DNA from: Actinomycetales bacterium
Lineage (GTDB): Bacteria; Actinomycetota; Actinomycetes; Actinomycetales; JAHECE01
Length of the DNA stretch: 20,475 bases
Direction of reading: 5' to 3'
Assembly (NCBI GenBank): GCA_024641895.1
Contig: JAHECE010000015.1
Coordinates: 1-20,475, forward strand
This document shows positions 15,036 through 20,475 of this stretch, in pieces. The position numbers and the translations under genes are program-made. How positions within the stretch are numbered: position 1 is the stretch's first letter; every line of letters starts with the position of its first letter. The notes below the pieces were generated by a model, which saw nothing but the letters and a program-made list of their open reading frames with translations, searched no databases and was not told where the DNA came from.

Positions 15036-15105
15036 CCTGAGTCCAGGTTCTCGCCCGCGCCGTCGTCGAGGAAGGCCCTGCTGATCCAGGTACTGCCAGG
15101 GCCTG
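15036..15105. promoter_or_regulatory. Cluster of CCTG/CAGG inverted repeats in a divergent promoter region
   Basis: Three short inverted repeats share the same arms: CCTG-N4-CAGG at 15036-15047, CCTG-N6-CAGG at 15077-15090 and CAGG-N1-CCTG at 15097-15105. They lie between the divergent aldo/keto reductase and XRE-regulator genes, close to the predicted regulator promoter. They are candidate binding sites for the XRE regulator; the variable spacing weakens the case. Confidence 0.35.
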
Positions 15106-15126
15106 CCTCAGCGGCCGACACGGCCG

Positions 15127-15132
15127 TACCGT
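15127..15132 (+). promoter_or_regulatory. -10 element of the MmyB-type regulator, likely leaderless
   Basis: TACCGT ends 7 bases before the ATG at 15140, so transcription should start at or next to that codon; no Shine-Dalgarno is present. A weak -35 candidate, CTGCCT, lies at 15103-15108 with an 18-base spacer. Confidence 0.5.
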
Positions 15133-15139
15133 CGTGGGC

Positions 15140-16027
15140 ATGGACAACCGGGACGAGATCAAGGACTTCCTGGCCTCGCGGCGGGCCAGGATCACGCCGC
15201 AGGAGGCCGGGCTACCCGCCTACGGCACCAACCGGCGCGTGCCGGGTCTGCGCCGCGAGGAGGTCGCGATGCTCGCCGGGGTCTCGGTCGACTACTACAC
15301 GCGGCTCGAGCGCGGGAACCTCGCCGGGGTCTCCGACTCCGTCCTGGCGTCGTTGGCGTCCGCGTTGCAGCTCGACGAGGCAGAGCGGGTGCACCTGCGC
15401 AACCTCGCCCGCGCCGCCGGCACGTCCCCGGCGACGGCGCGCCGGCGGGCCGCACCCACCCGGGTGCGGCCGAGCATCCAGGCCGTCCTCGATGCGATGA
15501 CCGGGGCTCCCGCCGCGGTGCGCAACGACCGCCTCGACCTCCTGGCGACCAACCGTCTCGGGCGGGCGTTGTACGCCCCGACGTTCCGCGACCCGGTCCG
15601 CCCCGCGAACAACGCCCGGTTCACCTTCCTCGATCCCGCGGCGCGGGACTTCTGGGACGACTGGGAGCGCGCCGCGGACGACACCGTCGGCATCCTGCGC
15701 GGCTTTGCCGGCCGCAACCCTTACGACAAGGCGCTGACCGATCTCGTCGGTGAGCTGTCCACCCGCAGCGAGGAGTTCCGGACGCGCTGGGCCGCGCACA
15801 ACGTCCGCCTGCACCGCACCGGGCGCAAGGTGGTGCACCACCCCGTCGTCGGGCGCCTGGAACTCGTGTACGACACGCTGCAGCTGCCCGCGGACCCTGG
15901 CCTGACCATGCTCGTCTACACCGCCGACCCCGGCAGTCCGACGGCCGACAACCTCACTCTTCTCGCGTCCTGGGCCGCCACCCTCGAAGCGGAGACGACA
16001 ACCGCAACGGTCGCGACACCCGACTGA
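15140..16027 (+). CDS. XRE-family regulator with MmyB-like ligand-binding domain
   Basis: A 295-residue protein from the ATG at 15140 (a GTG two codons earlier is less likely given the -10 position). Residues ~8-90 form a Cro/CI-type helix-turn-helix: LRREEVAMLAGVSVDYYTRLERG is the typical MmyB-type HTH. The rest (~105-270) is the MmyB-like ligand-binding domain with IQAVLDAMTGAPAAVRNDR, LDLLATNRLGRALY and the end pattern LVYDTLQLPADPGLTMLVYT. In actinobacteria such regulators often stand next to and divergent from one reductase, which they control; here the partner is the aldo/keto reductase at 13909-14895. The ligand is not known; members of this domain family may bind fatty-acid-like molecules. 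Confidence 0.92.
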   Translation: MDNRDEIKDFLASRRARITPQEAGLPAYGTNRRVPGLRREEVAMLAGVSVDYYTRLERGNLAGVSDSVLASLASALQLDEAERVHLRNLARAAGTSPATARRRAAPTRVRPSIQAVLDAMTGAPAAVRNDRLDLLATNRLGRALYAPTFRDPVRPANNARFTFLDPAARDFWDDWERAADDTVGILRGFAGRNPYDKALTDLVGELSTRSEEFRTRWAAHNVRLHRTGRKVVHHPVVGRLELVYDTLQLPADPGLTMLVYTADPGSPTADNLTLLASWAATLEAETTTATVATPD

Positions 16028-16065
16028 GCGGGCACTGGCGGTGGGCGGCGGGGTCTTCGATGCCC

Positions 16066-16908
16066 TCAGCAGGCGAAGGGAAGGACGGGTCTGCCGGGTA
16101 TGTCGACGCGCATCCGGAACAGCGCGCCGGCCGCTGGTTCGGGGTCGGCGAGGTTCTCCCGCGAGGTGGTGATGTAGAGGTCTCGCAGGTCGATCCCGCC
16201 GAGGGTGCAGGCCGTCACGAGTCGTACCGGGAGGTCGACGTCGACGAGGATCTGCGCACGCGGGGAGTAGCAGCGCACGCGACCCACGCCGTTCAGCGCT
16301 ACCCAGACGTTGCCGGCGGAGTCGACGGTGAGTCCGTCCGGCCACGCCCCGTCGGCCGAGTGGAAGGGTCGCCGGTGCGTGAGCTCCCCGTCGACGACGT
16401 CGAAGATCTCGGTGTACCCGGTCTGGGTGTCGTTGTAATAGGCGTGCGCGCCGTCCGGGGAGAAGTCGATCCCGTTCGACACCGTCACGGCCGGCAGCAC
16501 GGTGGTGACGTCGCCGCGGGGCGTGACCCGGTACAGGGCGCCCGCGCCGAGTTCCTGGTCGTAGGCCATGGAACCGGCGTAGAGGTTCCCGGCGGCGTCG
16601 CAGCCTGCGTCGTTCATCCGGACGCGGGGATCGGACCACATCGGTGGCAATGCCGTGGGCGTTTCGTCGGGTCCGTCGGCGAGACCGAGACCGCGTTCGA
16701 GGCCCACGACGTAGCCTCCGCCGGTCCGGGGGCGGACGAACGCGGCGACGTCGCCGACGTGGAGCCTCGCCACCGAGCCGTCGGAGCGCAGTGTCAGCAG
16801 GTCGCCGGCGAGCATGTCCACCCACCGGAGCCCTCCCCACGACGGTGACCAGACCGGCCCCTCGCCGTGATAGGCCAGCGGCCCGGTGACCTGAACGGGT
16901 GAGTCCAT
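16066..16908 (-). CDS. SMP-30/gluconolactonase family protein
   Basis: A 280-residue six-bladed beta-propeller from the ATG at 16908; the frame continues upstream without family features. The metal-site residues of the SMP-30/lactonase family are visible: Glu16 in AYHGEGPVW, Asn145 in TVSNGIDFSPDG, Asp191 in WPDGLTVDSAGNVWVA, and substrate-side Asn99 in RMNDAGCDAAGNLYAG. The family hydrolyses sugar lactones or other lactones in the cytoplasm with a divalent metal. No signal peptide is seen. It stands alone: convergent with the XRE gene (38-base gap) and divergent from the SUMF1-fold gene. A clear ribosome site is lacking. A role in sugar-acid catabolism is possible, but no aldonate gene is nearby. 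Confidence 0.9.
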   Translation of the reverse strand: MDSPVQVTGPLAYHGEGPVWSPSWGGLRWVDMLAGDLLTLRSDGSVARLHVGDVAAFVRPRTGGGYVVGLERGLGLADGPDETPTALPPMWSDPRVRMNDAGCDAAGNLYAGSMAYDQELGAGALYRVTPRGDVTTVLPAVTVSNGIDFSPDGAHAYYNDTQTGYTEIFDVVDGELTHRRPFHSADGAWPDGLTVDSAGNVWVALNGVGRVRCYSPRAQILVDVDLPVRLVTACTLGGIDLRDLYITTSRENLADPEPAAGALFRMRVDIPGRPVLPFAC

Positions 16909-17285
16909 GTGCCGATGATCCCCGTGGGCGATGCCCGCGGGGGGCAGGTCCAGGTCCCCGATCACACTCGCGGGTGGCGGACGCTTCTCTCCCCAAGGGC
17001 AGGATGCTGGCAGAGCCCGTCGCCGCCGTCCTTCCAGAAATGGCCTGCGTGCGGTCGGCGATCTGCTGGGCGGCTGACAGCCCACTCGGTCGAGCCCGCT
17101 CGGTCTGCCGGCGCGCACGACCCGGGCGCCTCGGACAGCGCCTCGCCAAGAACGCCGGCCGGGTCGACAACGTGAGGACCGACGAGATCGAGATCATCTC
17201 GCTCCGCGCTGACGGGACCGCCCCCGCCACAGTCGGTGACTCGCCGGTCTTGGGTACGCGGGCGGGGCGCGCTAACGTGGTCCGG
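16909..17285. other. Divergent intergenic region, 377 bases, no supported gene
   Basis: The stretch separates the SMP-30 gene (-) from the SUMF1-fold gene (+). Open frames cross it on both strands, but none shows a recognisable domain or a ribosome site. The only structure I can support is the promoter at 17250-17278. The long reading frame upstream of the SUMF1-fold gene is GC-driven. Confidence 0.5.
17250..17278 (+). promoter_or_regulatory. Promoter of the SUMF1-fold gene, likely leaderless
   Basis: TTGGGT (-35, 17250-17255) and TAACGT (-10, 17273-17278) are 17 bases apart, and the -10 ends 7 bases before the GTG at 17286. No Shine-Dalgarno precedes that codon. This geometry decides the start codon chosen for the gene. 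Confidence 0.6.
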
Positions 17286-17993
17286 GTGATCGACTGGGTG
17301 GACGTCGCCGCTGGGCCCGGCCGCTACCGCAACCGATTGGTGACGACACCAGCGTTCCGCATCGCTCGCACGCCGCTGACGCAGAGACAGTTCGCGGCCT
17401 TCGCCGAGGAGCCCGGCGTGGATCGCTGGTTCGAGGGGCTGGCGGTGCCGGACGAGGGCCGCCGCGTGAGTCCGGCGACGTTCCCGGGCCCGGACCGGCC
17501 GCAGGACGGCGTCAGCTGGTTCGCTGCAGTCGCGTTCTGCCGGTGGGCCTCCGCCCGCGCCGGCGGGCCCACGGACCTCGACCGGGTCCTCGACTGGCCG
17601 GTCCGACTGCCCACCGACCGCGAGTGGGAGAAGGCTGCACGAGGCGACGGCAGGGACGCCTACCCTTACGGGCCCGCGTTTCGCCCCGAGTGCGGCAACG
17701 GAAAGCACTCGGGTCTGGCCGGAACGAGCCCGGTCGGTTCGTTCCCCGAGGGCGCGTCCCCCTATGGGCTGCTCGACATGAGCGGCAACGTCTGGGAGTG
17801 GACGGCCTCCCGGTACGACGACCCCGACGGCGCCCTCGTCTCGGTGGACCTGCGGGGGTCGGAGCCTCGGCTGATCCGCGGAGGCTGCTACGCCAACGCG
17901 CCCGGCCACCTCAAGGCCACCTACCGTGGCAAGGCTTCCCCGGGCGCGACCTTCGAGATCCTCGGCCTGCGCGTGTGCACCTCCCGCCCCTGA
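17286..17993 (+). CDS. SUMF1/FGE-fold (EgtB-type C-lectin-like) protein without catalytic cysteines
   Basis: A 235-residue protein from the GTG at 17286, chosen from the promoter geometry; another in-frame GTG lies at 17277. The C-type-lectin-like FGE-sulfatase fold is clear: RIARTPLTQRQFAAF, PQDGVSWFAAVAFCRW, RLPTDREWEKAARGDG, YPYG, then ASPYGLLDMSGNVWEW and RLIRGGCYANAPG, ending with ILGLRVCTS. In true formylglycine-generating enzymes two cysteines follow the RGG segment in a CxxxxC arrangement that binds copper and activates oxygen. Here only one cysteine sits directly after RGG and the other positions are not Cys, and no sulfatase gene is nearby. It is therefore not expected to make formylglycine. 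Related folds occur in EgtB and in ligand-binding partner domains, but the DinB half of EgtB is absent. Function unknown. Confidence 0.85.
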   Translation: MIDWVDVAAGPGRYRNRLVTTPAFRIARTPLTQRQFAAFAEEPGVDRWFEGLAVPDEGRRVSPATFPGPDRPQDGVSWFAAVAFCRWASARAGGPTDLDRVLDWPVRLPTDREWEKAARGDGRDAYPYGPAFRPECGNGKHSGLAGTSPVGSFPEGASPYGLLDMSGNVWEWTASRYDDPDGALVSVDLRGSEPRLIRGGCYANAPGHLKATYRGKASPGATFEILGLRVCTSRP

Positions 17994-18327
17994 GAAGGGG
18001 TCACGGGCCTTTCCCGCGGCCAGTTGCGCTGACCTCGTCGACCCGGGCTGCAAGACTCTTGAGCAGGTCTTGGGTCAGGGGTGTTCCGCATGGCCGGGCA
18101 GCGCCCCGAGGCCTGTCCGACGGCGCCGATGCACCACTGGTGCTCGACGATGAGACCGGGACGCGTCTGCCAAGTCCTCCGTGATGGGCTGAGGTCGCGC
18201 CGCCCAGGCTGTGGTCGCTCGTTGGGCGTTTCGATCGATGAGCCCGGGGTGACGGCGTTCACGGCTGTCATCCAGGTCGGCGCGACTGCCGGCCCCAACG
18301 CTTCTGGCATGCACTTGGAGTGCGCTC
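17994..18327. other. Intergenic region, 334 bases, holding the left copy of a direct repeat
   Basis: It lies between the convergent SUMF1-fold gene and ATPase gene. No frame shows a domain or a credible start. The only structure I can point to is the repeat copy at 18162-18223. No clear terminator hairpin was found. Confidence 0.5.
18162..18223 (+). repeat. Left copy of a 62-base imperfect direct repeat
   Basis: It matches 19732-19793 in the same orientation, with about four substitutions and two 1-base indels; the shared core is GTGATGGGCTGAGGTCGC followed by CGCCCAGGCTGTG. The match stops abruptly on both sides. The two copies bracket the ATPase gene. Confidence 0.85.
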
Positions 18328-19614
18328 CTAGCCGCGTCGGTTTGGTTCACCGGCCGTCCAGAGCTGGTCGATGGGGATCACGTGCAGCCGGTCCTCGTAG
18401 CTGTAGCCGCGCGTGCCCGTGTAGAGCACAACGCCGGCGAGGAAGGCGTCGCCAAGCGTGTCGCGGAGCTTGCGCAGGCCGCGGAAGTCGTCGCCGGGCA
18501 CGCGGCCGGCGGCCTTGACCTCGAATGCCACGAGTGCGCCGTCGTCGCGCTCGACGACGAGGTCGACTTCCACGCCGTCGTAGGTGCGCCAGTGGCCCAC
18601 CCCCGCGATCCCGTCCATCCACGACGCTTCCTTGAGGAGCTCGGCCACGACGAACGTCTCCAGGAGGTGACCCAGCTGGGTCAGAGATGTCGGGTCGCGG
18701 CGGGCGAGCTTGTCCGGCGTGAGCCGCAGGAGCCGGGCGGCGACGCCGGAGTCGAGGACGTGGACCTTGGGTGCACTCGCGGATCGGCTCGTCAGGGTCG
18801 TCCCCCAGGCAGGGAGCAGCTGGATCAGGAAGACACTCTCCAGGAGCCGGATGTAGTCGCGGGCGGTATGAGGGTCGATCCCCGCGGCGTTGGCCGCGGC
18901 CGTCGCGTTGAGTACCTGCCCGGTCTGACCCGCGAGGCGTTCGAGGAGAACGGGCAGAGCGCGAGCCTGACGAACCTTGCTCAGCTCCCGCACGTCGCGC
19001 TCCAGCGTCAGGCGGACGTAGTCGTCGAACCAACGGTGGCGTGCCGGCTCGGTACGTCGTGCCAGGGCGAGCGGGAAGCCGCCGCGCGCGAGGCGTTCGA
19101 GGTAGTCCTGCCGTGCGGTGGTTGATGCGCCGCCCGCGCCGGCTTGTGCCGACGCGGTGAACAACTGGGTCAGCAGATCGGGTCGGGTGCCCTCGAGCTC
19201 GGCCTGGGCGAGGGGGTGGACAGTCATGCGGTGCAGGCGTCCGGTGAGGGCCTGTGCGGCAGCGGGGAGAGACTCGTGGCGGGCAGAGCCGGTCAGGAGG
19301 AACTGCCCGGGGCGCGTGGACCTGTTGAGCCGTGCCTTGATCGCGTCGAGGACGGTCGGGGCGTGCTGGTACTCGTCGATGCAGACCAGGCCGCTGCCCT
19401 CAATCATGGTCGCGGGGTCAGCAAGCACCGCGTCGCGGGTTGCGGGATCGTCCAGATCGAGGACCTCGCCGCCGAGACGTCTGGCGAGCTCGTGGAGAGT
19501 CGTCGACTTGCCGACCGTCCTCGGGCCCTCGAGCAGGATCACGGGCTCGTCCGCCAAGCGGGCGAGCGCGACGTCCACCATGCGTCGTTCGATCAGGTCC
19601 TGGTGAGGGTCCAC
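18328..19614 (-). CDS. ATP-binding protein, AAA_14 plus DUF4143
   Basis: A 428-residue protein. The N-terminal AAA_14 ATPase has Walker A GPRTVGKST (30-38), Walker B LVCIDEYQ and a sensor-like FLLTGSAR. The DUF4143 region includes HPLAQAELEG, the RLARGGFPLAL segment and DDYVRLTLERDVREL, then a winged-helix stretch. It ends with a PD-(D/E)XK-like core (YDGVEVDLVVERDDGALVAFEVKAA), although nuclease activity has not been shown for the family. The GTG at 19614 lies 6 bases after a minus-strand TACGCT -10 element, so it is probably leaderless; a later ATG (codon 12) is possible. Such proteins are common, patchily distributed solo genes of unknown role, often in variable regions. This copy lies between 62-base direct repeats, which suggests insertion as a unit. 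Confidence 0.9.
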   Translation of the reverse strand: MDPHQDLIERRMVDVALARLADEPVILLEGPRTVGKSTTLHELARRLGGEVLDLDDPATRDAVLADPATMIEGSGLVCIDEYQHAPTVLDAIKARLNRSTRPGQFLLTGSARHESLPAAAQALTGRLHRMTVHPLAQAELEGTRPDLLTQLFTASAQAGAGGASTTARQDYLERLARGGFPLALARRTEPARHRWFDDYVRLTLERDVRELSKVRQARALPVLLERLAGQTGQVLNATAAANAAGIDPHTARDYIRLLESVFLIQLLPAWGTTLTSRSASAPKVHVLDSGVAARLLRLTPDKLARRDPTSLTQLGHLLETFVVAELLKEASWMDGIAGVGHWRTYDGVEVDLVVERDDGALVAFEVKAAGRVPGDDFRGLRKLRDTLGDAFLAGVVLYTGTRGYSYEDRLHVIPIDQLWTAGEPNRRG

Positions 19615-19620
19615 AGCGCC

Positions 19621-19626
19621 AGCGTA
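19621..19626 (-). promoter_or_regulatory. -10 element of the ATPase gene, likely leaderless
   Basis: On the minus strand the hexamer reads TACGCT and ends 6 bases before the GTG at 19614. No Shine-Dalgarno is present, and no good -35 was found. Confidence 0.4.
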
Positions 19627-19663
19627 TCGGGAACTCCCTTTTTCGCAGCCAGCGAGTCCCTGA

Positions 19664-19725
19664 TTTCGAGGGGTTCCGGTCCCGGATCTCGAGAGGTGCG
19701 AGCCCCTGGTGTTCGAGGGTGCGAC
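19664..19725. repeat. Three degenerate copies of a TCGAG-GGTGCGA motif
   Basis: TTTCGAGGGGTTCCGG (19664-19679), TCTCGAGAGGTGCGAG (19687-19702) and GTTCGAGGGTGCGAC (19711-19725) recur about every 23-24 bases upstream of the ATPase gene. They may be binding sites for a regulator or eroded repeat DNA next to the right 62-base copy. Confidence 0.45.
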
Positions 19726-19731
19726 CGCGGC

Positions 19732-19793
19732 CGCGTCGCCAAGTCCATCGGTGATGGGCTGAGGTCGCCTCGCCCAGGCTGTGCTCGCTCGTT
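19732..19793 (+). repeat. Right copy of the 62-base imperfect direct repeat
   Basis: Partner of 18162-18223 in the same orientation; start-to-start distance is 1570 bases. It lies upstream of the ATPase gene and just past the 3' end of the lipoprotein gene. Inside this copy GGGC-T-GAGG and CCTC-GCCC could pair as a hairpin, but the left copy has broken that pairing, so a conserved RNA structure is unlikely. Confidence 0.85.
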
Positions 19794-19820
19794 CTCGCCG
19801 CCGCTAGCGTCCTGGCGCTC

Positions 19821-20326
19821 TCACTCGGTGAACGGTGTGATCACCGCACGCAACGTCGGCCCGCTGCCAGGCAGCGGCACGGCGTCGGTGACCATCGCGA
19901 AGGTGAGCTGGCCGTCGACGGGGAGTGTTTCCGGGGGCGGGACCTGGCCACGGTTGAGCACGACGACCTGCGAGTACGCGTTGTAGTCGTCCGTGCATAG
20001 GTCGAAGCCTTGGAGGTCCTCGACCTGCACGAGCGTGACCGTCCCGCTGTTGCTGTCCACCGAGCCGAGCCAGCCAGGACATGAGCCGGACTGCCCGGAG
20101 GACCATAGCCCCACTACGTGATCAGCCAGGTCGACATCCTCCACGTCACCGTAGATGCCGAAGCCGGTGGGAGCGCCCGAGGTCGTGGGCAGGCCATCTG
20201 GCACCGCCGCGCTCCGGATGGCGCGCGCGCCGGCCTCGTCGTAGGCGCGGTCGTTGACGCGCAACCCGCCACCAACATCAGCGCGAACGCGCCGGCCATC
20301 GCGCCGGCGCGGCGTGGCTTCCTCAC
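19821..20326 (-). pseudogene. Lipoprotein gene broken by a -1 frameshift
   Basis: A GTG at 20326 opens a signal peptide (MRKPRRAGAMAGAFALMLVA) followed at once by the lipobox cysteine, LVAGC. The matching mature protein continues in the next frame as VNDRAYDEAGARAIRSA, then TTSGAPTGFGIYGDVEDVDL and a C-terminal domain ending at 19821. One base appears missing at about 20259-20263, in the GCGCG run just after the lipobox. Repaired, it would be a secreted lipoprotein of about 168 residues with one cysteine pair in the mature part. I do not recognise the domain. A minus-strand TACCGT at 20333-20338, 6 bases before the GTG, suggests a leaderless start. It is either a real recent pseudogene or a sequencing error. 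Confidence 0.65.
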
Positions 20327-20332
20327 GACTCG

Positions 20333-20338
20333 ACGGTA
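20333..20338 (-). promoter_or_regulatory. -10 element of the lipoprotein gene, likely leaderless
   Basis: On the minus strand this is TACCGT, ending 6 bases before the GTG that opens the signal peptide. It has the same geometry as the elements at 15127 and 17273. The -35 is not clear. It supports 20326 as the start rather than the longer frame from 20456. Confidence 0.4.
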
Positions 20339-20475
20339 ACGCCGCGTCCCGGGCGTCGCACCTTGTGCGGTGGCGGATCAAGGCAGTGGCGATGAGCTGG
20401 TCAGCGACGAGCCGTTGCCGATTGACGTCGCCGAACGGACTCCAACACGCTTGCATGGTTGTGTGTCCAAGGACT
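20339..20475. other. Right edge, no gene assigned
   Basis: A minus-strand frame is open to the edge (...GDVNRQRLVADQLIATALIRH...) and would run into the lipoprotein's second frame. It has no recognised domain and ends up inside a gene whose natural start is at 20326. It may be the end of a gene lying outside the window, or noncoding. Confidence 0.3.

Noticed and set aside
15212..17230. Long minus-strand frame (672 codons) opposite the XRE regulator and overlapping the SMP-30 gene in another frame
   Set aside because: It conflicts with two clear genes and has no recognisable domain.
16899..17285. N-terminal extension of the SUMF1-fold protein by up to 129 residues
   Set aside because: The extension has no family features, and a good promoter places the start at 17286.
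17286..17993. Annotation as a true formylglycine-generating enzyme
   Set aside because: The second catalytic cysteine is missing and no sulfatase is nearby.
19629..19644. GGGA-AC-TCCC followed by five T as a rho-independent terminator
   Set aside because: A 4-bp stem with a 2-base loop is too small, it would act on the plus strand where no gene ends, and it lies in the ATPase promoter.
18162..19793. Direct repeats as ends of a transposon or integrated element
   Set aside because: No terminal inverted repeats, transposase or integrase gene in between; kept only as a repeat-flanked gene.

Overview
The window is very GC-rich (about 70% by eye, not computed), with GTG starts, G/C third positions and actinobacterial-type regulators. 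It suggests a high-GC Gram-positive of the Cellulomonas/Promicromonospora type; the exact genus is an inference I cannot test. I see no rRNA, tRNA, CRISPR array or recognisable transposase.

Left part (2-3101, + strand): the tail of a beta-glucoside PTS permease (end of IIC plus a IIA domain), a GH1 6-phospho-beta-glucosidase, and a LicT/BglG antiterminator with all four PRD histidines. This is a classical uptake, hydrolysis and control cassette, with strong hairpins in both gaps between genes. Next (3174-4692) comes an alpha/beta hydrolase-TetR operon whose promoter, operator and start codon lie within about 40 bases and look leaderless.

Centre (4797-13040): a LacI-family repressor (-), then the + strand operon galK, galE, GH36 alpha-galactosidase and a UDPGP-type UTP:hexose-1-phosphate uridylyltransferase, then a second LacI-family regulator (-). 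No galT is present, so galactose-1-phosphate is probably handled by the pyrophosphorylase-type enzyme together with GalE. The same 13-base sequence, TGTAGCGTTACAG, lies before galK and before the second LacI gene, in the same orientation relative to each. This links that regulator to the gal operon and to itself.

Right part (13281-20475): a - strand cluster of aldo/keto reductase, an alcohol dehydrogenase remnant and a DUF2255 protein, divergent from an MmyB-type XRE regulator. Then an SMP-30/gluconolactonase (-), a SUMF1-fold protein without the catalytic cysteines (+), a DUF4143-type ATPase (-) bracketed by 62-base imperfect direct repeats, and a lipoprotein gene broken by a frameshift (-).

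Several genes start 6-7 bases after a TAnnnT -10 element with no Shine-Dalgarno, so leaderless transcription seems common here. I did not find a wholly new system. The best leads are the shared operator pair with the galT-less operon, the promoter/operator/start overlap at 3138-3176, and the repeat-flanked ATPase next to a broken lipoprotein gene.
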